From Lepidodermella squamata (taxonomy: Eukaryota; Gastrotricha), in contig JBLDXI010000010.1 of NCBI GenBank assembly GCA_047495785.1, positions 2,666,001 through 2,730,000 on the forward strand: 64,000 nt of DNA, written 5' to 3'. Numbering within the stretch: position 1 is the first letter of the stretch; every line of letters starts with the position of its first letter. Positions 1-10,240 of this stretch are shown here, in pieces. A model generated the notes under the pieces. That model was given only the letters and a program-made list of their open reading frames with translations, made no database searches and was not told the DNA's origin. Position numbers and translations under genes: made by a program.

Positions 1-450
1 CCAGTCGCCGGACAGCCGTTGACGGTCGCCGAGTCGCCGCGCCAGCCGCCGCAAGCACCGCAGTACTCGCCTGTCGTGGCGCCACTCGCGCAACGCGCCA
101 CGTTCTGGGCCCCGGCCCCGGCGCCGGCCGTCTCCTGGTTCCAGCCGCAGCAGCCTGTCCTCATGCAGCAACAACCCGTGCAGCAGCAGCAACAACAACA
201 GCCGTTCAACTTTGGTGGGCTGCCTCAGATGCAGGGCTTCCCCGGCTTCCAGATGAACAGTCTCCCGGGCCTTCAATCAGGTGAGTATTCGCGCCGTGCG
301 CTGAAGCCGTTTTTGGCTGTTTGATGTCTAGTTTCGCCAGGCTTTCTAGGTCGGCTGTTCGGTGGCAACAACAACAATAACGCAGTCCGCAGCCCGTCGA
401 TGAATAACTGGTTCCAACAGCCGGCCGTCCGACCACTCGCTTTCCAGTGA
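1..450 (+). CDS. Q/P-rich low-complexity protein, 3' part (partial)
   Basis: Only the 3' end is in the window; the reading frame is open from base 1. Exon 1-280 and exon 341-450 are joined over a 60-bp GT-AG intron (phase 1), giving 129 visible residues and a TGA at 448-450. The protein is rich in P, Q, F and G, has a run of seven Q, no cysteine, and ends with a GFLGRLFGG stretch, an N run and a basic/aromatic tail. No known domain is recognised. The downstream gene at 2845 has the same composition and the same exon layout (long exon, phase-1 intron, short last exon starting with a Gly/Phe-rich segment), so the two are probably tandem paralogues. A structural or matrix role is a guess from composition only. 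Confidence 0.6.
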
Positions 451-2844
451 AATAACGATGATGACACGTGTTGTCCCTGCTGCTGGTGAAATGCCGTGTG
501 CCGTGCGCTCCCTCTGTCTCTCTCTCTCGTCTTTGCATATATTAATAAACACTTAAATCGTATTAATATTTTCATATTATAATATTATAATACGTGAAAT
601 TTGCGTTGTGTTGAAACATACCAAAGCGTACGATGATGCGATACAATTATTATTATGATTATTGTTGTTGTTGTTGTTATTTTCTACTGCGCAAAAACGT
701 CACTATTATTGCTCTAAAATACCTTTTACGTATCAGTATAATGTTGATACTGCTATTTTAAACGCCGTTTATTTTTAATAATCTTATCATCAAGTAGCTT
801 TATACGTTGATGAACAAAGTGAATAAATGTTGTGTTTTGCTGCAAGACAATACTATGACAGCTCCATTTTTGCATTACCATCAAAACCAATACCTATAAG
901 TCGAATGGTAACGTGTCTGAAAAGGTGTAGTAGCTGAAAGTGTGATAGAAAATTCAAAATAATATGCCAATCAAAGTTTTGTTTGACCTTATACCTAAAA
1001 AGCACAAATGTGCGCAAAGTGCCGCAACTTCGTAGCTTCACTACTATACTTAGTACATAGTATACACGTCGTATCGTATAAGGCAATCCCCCCAATTGCC
1101 GATAGAGATATCTCAACGAGCAATCCGAAAGCTGCTTTTTGCCTGTTGTTTTCATCAGCCTTCAGGTTATTGAATTTAATAATCTATCACATATTAAAGA
1201 GCCCGAATAGCCCTATCGATTGGTCTGCTGATTGATTAATAACGAGTTTAAATGGACCGAAAAGGCCAGAAGACTGTTACAGTGAAAAGTCAGTCGTATT
1301 GCGCACCGCAAGTGGGAACTGTCGAACAATAACTCATAACGAATGCATGAAGTAGCTTGGAGTTTTCAGTTGGCTGCTCTGAACCTATATGGATCGACCT
1401 TTGGAAAATTGATTAATTAACTGGAGAGAAAAACTTCAACTACTGATGCTAGATATCGAACTTGAACAATGTTCGTACCTGCACCTGATAGGCATTTTAT
1501 TGCGCACAGCAATTAAAATAGGTACTATTGAAGCTCTGCTGGACCTTTCAGGTTTCGGTGCAAATTGTAGAGCTTGAAACGCGGAACGCTGAATAATGAC
1601 CGTTTTGAATTTATTGTTTCGCCCTCTCCATCGCAAAACACAACGAGATTTGTCTTCAGCTAAAATGCGTTTAATGGGTAGTTCAGCCATTTATTATTGT
1701 TCATAGAGGAACACGGAATTGATTCAGCAGCGGAATAATAGCCGTCGAGGGTCATTCCACAAGTTTTTTTCGCGTGCGGTGAAACCGGCACACGCAACTG
1801 CGCGACTCTTGTTCAAAGAAGTGCGCTATCAATAATAATAATAATAATAATCGAAATCACAGGCGCTTTTACGATTATTTATAGACAAGTGCACATGTCC
1901 CTGCGATGAATTATACTAGCATATGGCTGAAACTAGCTCAGTATAAGGAGGTGCGATTCGTTTAAGCGATTCCGATGACGGCGGCGACGGCGGCGGCGGT
2001 GGCGGCGGCTATCCTAATACTTGTGTTGAAAAACGCGCTTTCTAGGCGCGCTCATAGACCCCACACGGGCGTTTATAGCTTGCGCGCATTCACAGTTGGA
2101 GCAGCATTTTTTGAAAGCAGGGCGTCGTTGCGTTCATAATTAAAGAGAATTAACGGCGATATTATTTATCCCTATATATATAGCCAAGTATACGCAGTCG
2201 TCAATATGCTTGTTGATTTATAGCCGGACAATCAATTGAGAAAAACCAGAATGTCTTCTTTTTAATACCTCCTGCTACTTCTCGCGCGTATTATGAAGGC
2301 GCAATAAAAAGAGTCTAGCCGGCATAATTGATGATGACCCACCCACCCACCCACCAACACCACCCAACCTACCTACCTGTACGGCATCGAGTAGGCAACG
2401 GCGACCGCAGCCGATGCCAGCGGCCACCTGCTGCCATCTTTGCGGTTGCGGCTGCCGATGTTGTTGTTGACATCGACGAGCGAGCGAGCGAGCGCGCGCG
2501 CGTCGCGTTAAACGCGGCCACCGTCGCAACCGCCGCTTTTTTGTCACCAGTCTTGCTTCATATATATATATATATTGTTGGAACACATCATAGGTATGTA
2601 GCACGCAGGCAGGCAGGCAGGCTGGTAGGCACGCACCCGGCGAAAAGTTCTCGCGCAGGCGCCGATAAAAACACATCAAGACGACGGCGCGTAAACACAC
2701 CTGATATTACCGCTTTTTATTCCACCACCGCCGCCGCGATGTTCTTTCCGCATTTTTGTATTATAATATTGTAGACGATATACATATACAGTTGAGTACA
2801 GTTGTGTTTCAAGACTTCTGCCAGCCAGCCAGCCAGTCAGTGAG
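451..2844. other. intergenic region with microsatellites
   Basis: No supported gene. It contains simple repeats: GTT near 663-680, AAT at 1831-1852, GGC-rich at 1976-2009, CCCA at 2338-2355, GAGC/GC at 2478-2502, AT at 2560-2575, GCAG at 2604-2622 and CCAG just before 2845. Open frames here are low-complexity by-products of these repeats. The last part presumably holds the promoter of the gene at 2845, but no core element is convincing. Confidence 0.5.
544..549 (+). promoter_or_regulatory. polyadenylation signal AATAAA
   Basis: Canonical hexamer 94 bp after the stop codon of the partial Q/P-rich gene. Confidence 0.6.
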
Positions 2845-4510
2845 ATGCCGCCTTGGCTGTCACTGCCGCTGCTGCTGATGCTGACGACGCCCGTCGCTGC
2901 CTTCCTTCCAGGGTTCGCCGCTTTCAACGGCAACAGCCTATTCGGCGGATTCGGCAACTCGTTTTTCCCGCAATTAGGTTCCTTCCCAAGCATGTCGTCG
3001 TCATCCAGCCTCTACAACAAACCACCACCACCACCAGCCGCAGCTGCCCCGACAGTATGGCCGGCCTACCAACAGCCACAACAACAGCAACAACAGGTGA
3101 TAACTTTGAAGCCGGTTGTCGAAAATAAGTGGCCGTCCAAGTACGAGCGGGAGGCCGACTGGTACCTGCAACCGAAAGCGCCCACCCCGGAACCGCAGCC
3201 GCAACCGCTGTTCTACGCGCCTTCGCCGTCGAACTTCATGTTCGGCTCGTCGCCATACATGCGTGGCCAGAACGACCTGTTCTGGTCGCCGCAGCCAGCA
3301 GCCTACAGCAGCTACCAGCAACCACCACCATCGCCGCAATCACAGCTGCAGCAATACCGGCAACCAGTAGCATCTGTTCGCCAACAACAGCCCGTTGAGA
3401 CCAAGCCGATTCAGTCGTCCCTGCCTTTCCTACGCCCGCCCACCGTCGAAGTCTCATCATCAGACAATTATTACGCGCCGCAGGCTGTCGATTCTACTGC
3501 TTCTTCTTCATCCGACGCATCACCTGCTCCGGTTTATCGCCTCGTCGACAACTACAGCAACAGCAACATGCCCCGGTCGTCTTCATCTTACGGCGGCGGC
3601 GGCGGCGGCGGCTTGGGCATGTTCGGCATGTCGTCGTCGCCTTTCGATTTCGGCTCATCACGTGAGTTCAGCTTATTATTTTCATTCACGTATTGTAAAT
3701 ATGCTACTACAATAATTAGCAACATGCTTTGACGACACAGATCAATTATAGAAAAGTAGATTAAGCACCGTGCATAAGCTGGTTCTTTCATTCGTTCGGT
3801 CGTTTTCTAGTTTAGTAGAGCTCGTTTCAAGCTCTATTTCCGAAATTAAATCGCTTCGCGCATCTTCAATTTCACTGGTGCCGTTTTCGCAACAATTGTT
3901 ATAATCAATATTTGACCTAGAGATAAATTCGAACTCGGAATTTCAGGATAAAACGCGATTTTCATAAAGCTTGGCCAATTCCAACTAATATTCTTGCGAA
4001 AAAGGTTTCGAAGCTGGGAATTTAGGTATTCATGGGGAGCAGAAATGACGTCGAAAATTTGCATGGATCAAATAGAGACATATGTTATATTCTTCACCAT
4101 TGTATTCCTTCATGTTATTGAAACTATATTAGCACACGAGACATTACAGCGACCAATTTCACACTTATTTTAGTTGTCGATATAAGGAGCATCTCTTAAA
4201 GAAGACAAGTAAACTTGATTTTTTTCAATAGAACACGTTCTCGACTACCTATCATCGTGTATTGGGTTCTGTCTTCTCAGTCTCAGCAGCAGCCTATTCA
4301 ATTTTAGACATTTCATCGTTTATCTAAATTACTTACTTCGTAATAGGGTCATAGGGTGGTGGTTTCATATTATAGTCGCAATATGTATAACTTTTGTATA
4401 GTATTTTTTGGTAACTTGTATCTTGTGTATTTTGTGCAGGCGGGTTTGGAGGTGGGCTGTTTGAACCTCGCAGCAATTTCCTGTTCGGTGGCTGGAATCG
4501 ACGCAAATAG
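2845..4510 (+). CDS. secreted, cysteine-free P/Q/S/G-rich protein
   Basis: Two exons, 2845-3661 and 4440-4510 (phase-1 GT-AG intron of 778 bp), encode 295 residues. Residues 1-19 form a signal peptide with a Leu-rich core; a cleavage site after VAA is plausible. The mature part starts with an aromatic/Gly-rich segment (FLPGFAAF... to about 50), then a Ser run, a Pro run, a Gln run, a short charged block (KWPSKYEREADWYL, about 95-108), long P/Q/S-rich sequence, an eight-Gly run near 248-255 and a Gly/Phe-rich basic C-terminus ending NRRK. There is no cysteine. No family is recognised; secretion is inferred from the signal peptide, and an extracellular structural or adhesive role is speculation. 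It is probably a paralogue of the gene ending at 450. Confidence 0.7.
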
Positions 4511-5464
4511 GAGTAGGAGCAGGAGGTGTCAATGCGCAACCTGTCGAACCTTCTCGAACCTATATGATGTCGGTGTGCGTCGAGTGTGTGTGTCCCTCCT
4601 TCCTCTGCTCTCTCTCTCTCTCTCTCAGGACTGTCGCGGTAAAACCAAAAACTGTGCCATCGCATGATTTTCTGCCACGGCGTGCCATCAGCACAAGCGT
4701 AGGTAGCTGTTGCCGAAAATAGTGATGATCGCAGAATAATCGCTCATAGCAGGCATCATAATCATCAACATCAGCTTGTTCATATTTTTGTACTCTCGCT
4801 ATGTGTTTTTGTACCATAGATTATTATAAAAGTATACGCAACGATCATTTTAGCCCATTGTAACAGTATACCTACTACCTATATTGCATACTTCAATTTG
4901 TGTTTTTGCTCCAAAATTTGTGTTATCGGTATTGATTGTATTGATATTATTATTATTATTATTGGCCTGCTTAAAAAGTAAAGCCTTGCTTCAGTTTATA
5001 CCCGGAAATATTTTTTCAATCGTACGCAGGTCGAAAACCACCAGCGGCGTAGGCAAAATCGGTCATGTAAGCTTTTATTCTATATGCAAACGACCAACTG
5101 AAATCAGTTTACTGTTTGTCCACCTTTGGCGTTTATGAAGTGATGAAAAGGACGTGCCTATAACCTGTGCGATCTCTATTTCAAAATCAACAAAGTCCAC
5201 AACATATTTTTGGAGTCCCGTGGGTAACTGAGCTTCTAACTTCTCCTAACCGAAAACCTTGGCATGTTCTTCGGTTAGGATGTTCGGTTAGAAAACCTTG
5301 GCTTCAAGGCAGGAAAGAAAGAAGAAGAAGAGTCAGGTAGAAAAGCGTTCATTTGTTTTATTATTGCCACTCGGGCGATAATGGCATGTAACAAGTAAAT
5401 AAAAACAACAAAAAGACGAGTACGAGTCGGTGAGAAAGTTAGATCGCCATCATCATCATGATCA
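4511..5464. other. convergent intergenic region
   Basis: Space between the plus-strand secreted-protein gene and minus-strand CRIPT. It has a CT microsatellite at 4607-4626 and an ATT microsatellite near 4948-4963. A 10-bp perfect inverted repeat (CCTAACCGAA at 5245-5254, TTCGGTTAGG at 5270-5279) could form a hairpin in either 3' UTR. No gene is supported. Confidence 0.45.
5357..5362 (-). promoter_or_regulatory. polyadenylation signal of CRIPT
   Basis: AATAAA on the minus strand, about 100 bp after the CRIPT stop codon. Confidence 0.55.
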
Positions 5465-6351
5465 TCAGGTTGAGCTCTGGCGGTACTCGGACGTGTCGAG
5501 GATTTTCTTGCCGCACATGGCGCAGATTCCTTTTTTGTACGCGCAGCCGTGGCAGTAGAACGAGCCCGGCTGGTGGATGGCGGAACCGCAGACGCGGCAC
5601 TTCTGGAACGACGCCGACGCCGCGCGGCCGCCGCCCGACGACGACGAGGCGCCGCTGCCGCTGCCGTACGGTGTCCACCGCGCCGCCTTCGACAGCGCCT
5701 TGTTCTCGCCGATCTTCTTGCCGCCCGACTCGACCGTGTTGCGCGCGCCCGCCTTCCACACGTCAGACGTCACAACCTGCACGGTGTGGACAACAAATAC
5801 CCACAAATTATAGGTACAATTACAACATCATTTTTTAAACAAGGATCTTTAATGCAAGATGTGCAAAATCTTATCGCATACACTGTAACAAAATGCTGGC
5901 TTTTTAGACCGTCTTTTTAGACTGGCTCGATCTCAAAAATCCGCCAAATGAGTGAATTAATATAAGCAGATTTTGAGAAGTGGGATTTTTAACCTTAGCG
6001 ATTTATGAACGCAGGAGCTTGATGCTGATGCATTTTGATTAAAAAACAATCTAGGAGCTTTTTAAACCCTGAATTATTTAACAGTCTAATTAACCTCGGG
6101 CGAATTATTTTTCTGGATTAATTTTTCTGGGACGGGCCTTATTAGCTTAATTTCGACTGTATGCGAGGGTTCTCAAAAGCCGCTAAAAACCGGGATTTTT
6201 TTTACAGTGTAGTATACGCACTGATTTATGATTAATCGATTTCTGAAATATCAAGCTCTTGAATTTAGAAATTACGCAAGAGAATGGGATCTTGGCAGTG
6301 GGACAAATGGCTTACCTTGCCGAGCTTCTTCTGACATTTGTCGCAAACCAT
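5465..6351 (-). CDS. CRIPT: CRIPT, cysteine-rich PDZ-binding protein homologue
   Basis: Two exons, 6351-6316 (MVCDKCQKKLGK) and 5776-5465, joined over a 539-bp phase-0 intron, give 115 residues (human about 101). The family pattern is clear: an N-terminal CxxC, the DVWKAGARNT segment, ESGGKKIGENKALSK, then the zinc-binding pairs in CRVCGSAIHQPGSFYCHGC and CAMCGKK. CRIPT is a small zinc protein known from PDZ-domain binding and, more generally, from the spliceosome. An insertion rich in Gly, Ser and Ala (about residues 47-65) accounts for the extra length. The C-terminus reads YRQSST, whereas the PDZ ligand of vertebrate CRIPT ends in TSV, so a hydrophobic last residue is missing. The intron holds a short DNA transposon. 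Confidence 0.93.
5881..6209. mobile_element. MITE with TA target site in the CRIPT intron
   Basis: A 329-bp element bounded by terminal inverted repeats: CACTGTAACAAAATG... at the left end and its imperfect complement (ending ...TTTACAGTG) at the right, 21 of 27 positions matching. TA dinucleotides flank both ends (5879-5880, 6210-6211), as expected of Tc1/mariner-type insertion. There is no transposase, so it is non-autonomous. The right terminus carries a T-run that would be A-rich on the CRIPT transcript. Confidence 0.7.
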
Positions 6352-6909
6352 CCGAGTTCAGTATTGTTTCTCTCAATAAAAAATTGCCTACATTTTACAA
6401 AAAAAGAACGCGTTATTTAAGATTGAAATCGTTGCGCCATTTTCGCTGAATGAATTACTAATTTTGCCGTTAATTTTGGCATCGGTTGAAACGGCGATTT
6501 TAATGCTTGGAACAGGTTTTACCCAGCAATTTCATCGAATTCAAAAGACGCTCGAACTCAGCACAAATGCAATTTTTATTCCAACATTCTGTTTTTTTCT
6601 CATTTCGCAGTACAAGTAACAATCGAACGATGTGTAATGATGATGCGCTGATGATGAAAGTGTGAAGGGGACCAACCTCGCAGTTGTTGACATATCATAA
6701 AATTTACAATAACGGCGCCGGCGGATGTTTTAGTAGTAGAGCAGGGTCCTACTGGCTGTAAAAGAACGAGAACTAGTTTCGCAAACCAGTTCAAGAATAT
6801 AAGTATCATCATCATTACGAATATCGAGTGACGGTTCTATTATCATTTATTATTATAATTATATAGGTTTTATTTTATGTTTACTACTTTTTTAGTATAG
6901 AGCTATAGG
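6352..6909. other. intergenic region between NDUFV1 and CRIPT
   Basis: Holds the NDUFV1 3' UTR and the presumed CRIPT promoter. No further gene or repeat is evident. Confidence 0.4.
6869..6874 (-). promoter_or_regulatory. polyadenylation signal of NDUFV1
   Basis: AATAAA on the minus strand, 36 bp after the NDUFV1 stop codon. Confidence 0.55.
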
Positions 6910-9442
6910 CTACATGGCGTGAAGTTGTTCACGTCGAATGTACCGCTTCAACTCGGGTTCAGTTGCCTGCTGCTGTGATTTGCCGTGTTTCGCGTGGTAG
7001 TCGGCGAATCGCTGCTCGAGCTGCGGACGGAAGTGGCGGATGAGGCCCTGCATGGGCCACACGGCGCCGTCCGCCAGCGCACAGATCGTATGGCCCTCCA
7101 TCTGCTTCGTCAGCTCCCACAGCATGTCGATCTCGGCCGGCTGCGCGTTGCCCTCGACGAAGCGGTGCATGATTTTGGAGGTCCAGGCGAGGCCTTCGCG
7201 GCACGGCGTGCACTGCCCGCACGACTCGTGCTTGTAGAAATCCGTCAGCCGCGCGATGCACCGCACCAGGTCCGCGTTCTTGTTCATCACAATCAACGCC
7301 GCCGTGCCCAGCCCAGATGTCACCTGATGTTGTCACAAATCATAATATCATCAATTCATCATCAACTACTACTAGTCAAGTTCTGCAAAATGTTACCGAT
7401 TTTTTGTAACAATTTTACTGCTCAAATCCTGGTTGTTGTTTTCTACCTTGGTAAATCTTTGCTCAATGATGTTCAAGAAAAGCTAGCTAAGAACAAGAAG
7501 CCCGAAAAGAGGCCTAAAGACCTCATAGTTCGATTTCGATAATCGATGGGTTGTTAATCCTTAATGTTTAATCCTACGATTTGATCGCTGAAATTCATTC
7601 ACCCGAGATCCGACATACTAAATGTCCCAGCGAAACATCCGAGCTTAGGGCTATGGTTGTTAATTCCTTTTTTTGCCGTCCCCAATTTGACAAACAAATA
7701 ATCAAGAAATTGACAGCAAGGCTAAATCTATCTATCAAAAATGTCTAAAAATCGTTTCAAGTGAAAACCTGTCATGTTCAAGCCAAGGCAAGTCCTGTTT
7801 ATAAAACGAATGTATGTATGTGTGTACCTGTACGAGGGCGTCAAAGTCCATGAGCACAGTGTCGCAGATGCTTTTCGGCAGCATGGGCGTCGAGGAGCCG
7901 CCCGGGATGACGGCGGCGAGGTTGTCCCAGCCGCCGATGACGCCGCCGGCGTGGCGCTCGATGAGCTCGCGCAGCGGAATCGACATCTCCTCCTCGACCG
8001 TGCACGGCGTGTTCACGTGCCCGCTGATGTTGAACAGCTTCGTGCCCGAGTTGCGCTCGCGCCCGAACCCCACGAACCAGTCGCCGCCGCGCCGGCAAAT
8101 CGTCGGCGCCACCGCCACCGTCTCCACGTTGTTCACCGTCGTCGGGCAACCGAACACGCCCACGTCGGCCGGGAACGGCGGCTTCAACCGCGGCTTGCCC
8201 TAAACACAATCAAAAATATACCAATTATATGTCAGCTCAATTCGAATGAATCAACAAGTGAAATCAAACCACATGCATTTTCTTCTCATTTCATCGATTT
8301 TGAGAAAAGGATAGGTACCTCGCAGTACCTCGATGTAAAAGATCAGAAATTTGTTTCATATATCAGAGTGAAAAAAATCCGACGAGGTGACTTTTTTTCA
8401 TCAACAGTTGGCGATCTCTCAGATGTTCTTCGGCTTTAAATTTGTGAACCCATCCACTTCATTGATTTCACAATATAAAATTAATATTACTACCTATTTC
8501 CAATCCTTTCATCTACGTATTCCAATCTTTTGAACACAAAACACTGAATTTTGAGTCTCACTATTATTATGCTATATTCGCATCGTTTGATCATGAATGC
8601 TCAATCTAAGATTACTATGAGAAGCAGGGTTTTCTGCCTCTCGTTTCAGTAAAATTCGACTCGGATAACTACTGTAAAAATATACACCTAGTATGTACGA
8701 ATAAGTGCGTACCTGTTTGCCTTCGAGCGACTCGATGAGGGCGGTCTCCTCGCCGCAGACGTAGGCGCCGGCGCCGCGGTGCATGTAGACGTCAAAGTCG
8801 TAGCCGGAGCCGCACGCGTTCTTGCCGATGAGCCCGGCCGCGTACGCCTCCTCGATCGCCACCTGCATGTTCGACGCCTCGTTGTAGAACTCGCCGCGGA
8901 TGTAGATGTACGCCGCGCGCGCGTTCATCGCCCGCCCCGCCACCAAACACCCCTCGATCAGCTTGTGCGGGTCGTGCCGCATGATCTCGCGGTCCTTGCA
9001 CGTGCCCGGCTCGCCCTCGTCCGCGTTCACAACGAGGTACTTCGGCCGCCCATCGTCCGGCTTGTTCATGAACGACCACTTGAGCCCGGTCGGGAAGCCG
9101 GCGCCGCCCCGCCCGCGCAACCCCGACTTCTTCACCTCGCCCTGGATCCACTCGTGGCCCTTCAGCAGAATCTCCTTCGTCTTGTACCAGTCGCCGCGCG
9201 CCATCGCGCCCTTCAGCTTCCAGTCGTGCCGGCCGTACAAGTTCGTGAAAATGCGATCTTCATCCTTCAACGGCCCGAACTTGGTCTGCAATTAAGTTGT
9301 ATCATCAATCAATCAATCATCACCACAGCGCATCATCTAACAAACCAACCTTTTTCGGCTTCTGAGGAGCCGCAGCTGCACCAGCTGCTGCAACTTGTTT
9401 CAGCCCAAGGCCAGTTCCGAAAAACCGACGAGAAATAATCAT
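6910..9442 (-). CDS. NDUFV1: NADH dehydrogenase (ubiquinone) flavoprotein 1, 51-kDa subunit of complex I
   Basis: Four exons, all phase 0: 9442-9350, 9285-8713, 8199-7828 and 7323-6910, together 483 residues (human 464). This mitochondrial matrix-arm subunit binds NADH and FMN and carries iron-sulphur cluster N3; it takes electrons from NADH into complex I. Residues 1-31 look like a transit peptide (basic, Ala-rich, no acidic residue). The nucleotide-binding [10 protein letters not shown] lies at 89-98 and NADEGEPGT at 118-126; [15 protein letters not shown] precedes the second intron. The 4Fe-4S ligands are C381, C384, C387 ([11 protein letters not shown]) and C427 (GHTICAL). All key motifs are intact. 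The gene starts 117 bp after the COX20 stop, and a pyrimidine-rich AG sits one base before its ATG, which suggests a 5' UTR intron or trans-splicing. Confidence 0.97.
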
Positions 9443-9559
9443 TCTAAAACAACAACACAACAACGATGTGTACAAATTCTTCATTGTCTTCCCGGTCAAA
9501 GACTGCAGTCTACATTATCATTATGTTAGAGGTACTATGTAACTATACAAACATGACTC

Positions 9560-9949
9560 TTATTTTGATGAATTTTCTTTCTTCGCAGCTAGTTCCATGA
9601 TTTCCTTCTCCTTCTCAGTGCCTCTAATCAACTGGTATTCAGACAGCGCCGCTTGCATCCGCCGAGCTTCATACCGACGCGTGGCGTTATCGTAACGGCA
9701 TGACGCCCATAGCACTAGCGCAAAGGGTATGGGAGTAAATTGACAAATTGTAATAGCGCGACGAGTGTTCGAAGTCGCCATGAAGTAAATGATGCCAGTG
9801 CCGATGCCACCGAGAAGGCCACCCAACAAACTGGAACGCAGGCACGGAATTTCTGCGAGGTTGCGCCCAAATAAATAGAAATCAAGTTTGCTCGAGTCAC
9901 CAGCCGAAGCTGGTTCGGCTGTAACAGAAGAGTCCCCATTTTGCGCCAT
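9560..9949 (-). CDS. COX20: COX20, cytochrome c oxidase assembly protein
   Basis: A single exon of 129 residues beginning MAQNGDSS; in-frame codons upstream contain no other ATG. COX20 is an inner-membrane chaperone that handles newly made COX2 during complex IV assembly. The family signature is seen in IPCLRSSLLGG..., a first membrane segment of about residues 36-56, the basic SNTRRA loop, a second membrane segment near 64-82, and the following CRYDNATRRYEARRMQ (compare CRYNYAKQRIQER in human). A charged tail ends the protein. It is 117 bp downstream of the small membrane-protein gene and 117 bp upstream of NDUFV1, on the same strand. Confidence 0.85.
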   Translation of the reverse strand: MAQNGDSSVTAEPASAGDSSKLDFYLFGRNLAEIPCLRSSLLGGLLGGIGTGIIYFMATSNTRRAITICQFTPIPFALVLWASCRYDNATRRYEARRMQAALSEYQLIRGTEKEKEIMELAAKKENSSK

Positions 9950-10066
9950 GTTAATATAACTGATCAACTAGGAATTATCAAACAACACTGGTCTAAATTC
10001 TGTAAAGGTCTCGAGGGCGGAACGATTATTTTAATAACAGCAGGAATATAACACGTTTTTTCAATG

Positions 10067-10240
10067 TTAATGGTGATCGTTCTTCTTAACCAGGCTGGGA
10101 TACTTCTTCTGAACTTCCTCAATCACCATCAGATGTCGCTTTGGGTTGATTACGGGATCGATCTCCGAAAAGTAGGCGAAAAGACCGAGTCCAGCCAGAA
10201 CTGTTGATGGGATCCAAAGAGGAACACGAGGATACAACAT
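10067..10240 (-). CDS. 57-residue single-pass membrane protein, unidentified
   Basis: An open frame starting at ATG 10240 (MLYPRVPLWIPS...) and ending HH before TAA. One hydrophobic segment at about residues 7-23 is followed by a charged C-terminus with KRHL, EEVQKKYPSLVKK. The size and shape resemble the small accessory subunits of respiratory complexes, and its neighbours COX20 and NDUFV1 are respiratory genes, so a mitochondrial inner-membrane role is inferred. I could not match it to a named subunit. Codons further upstream in frame contain no ATG. Confidence 0.6.
   Translation of the reverse strand: MLYPRVPLWIPSTVLAGLGLFAYFSEIDPVINPKRHLMVIEEVQKKYPSLVKKNDHH

Noticed and set aside
322-330. 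Alternative splice acceptor for the partial gene at 1-450 (TAG before 331)
   Set aside because: It breaks the reading frame; the acceptor ending at 340 keeps phase 1 and gives a Gly/Phe-rich C-terminus like that of the downstream paralogue.
2328-2774. 148-codon frame
   Set aside because: Made of CCCA, GAGC, AT and GCAG simple repeats; no family resemblance, no start context.
4884-5138. 84-codon frame with a hydrophobic stretch
   Set aside because: The hydrophobic run is translation of an ATT microsatellite in the convergent 3' region.
8779-9438. 219-codon plus-strand frame, and similar at 7774-8439 and 6985-7542
   Set aside because: Antisense shadows of GC-rich NDUFV1 exons.
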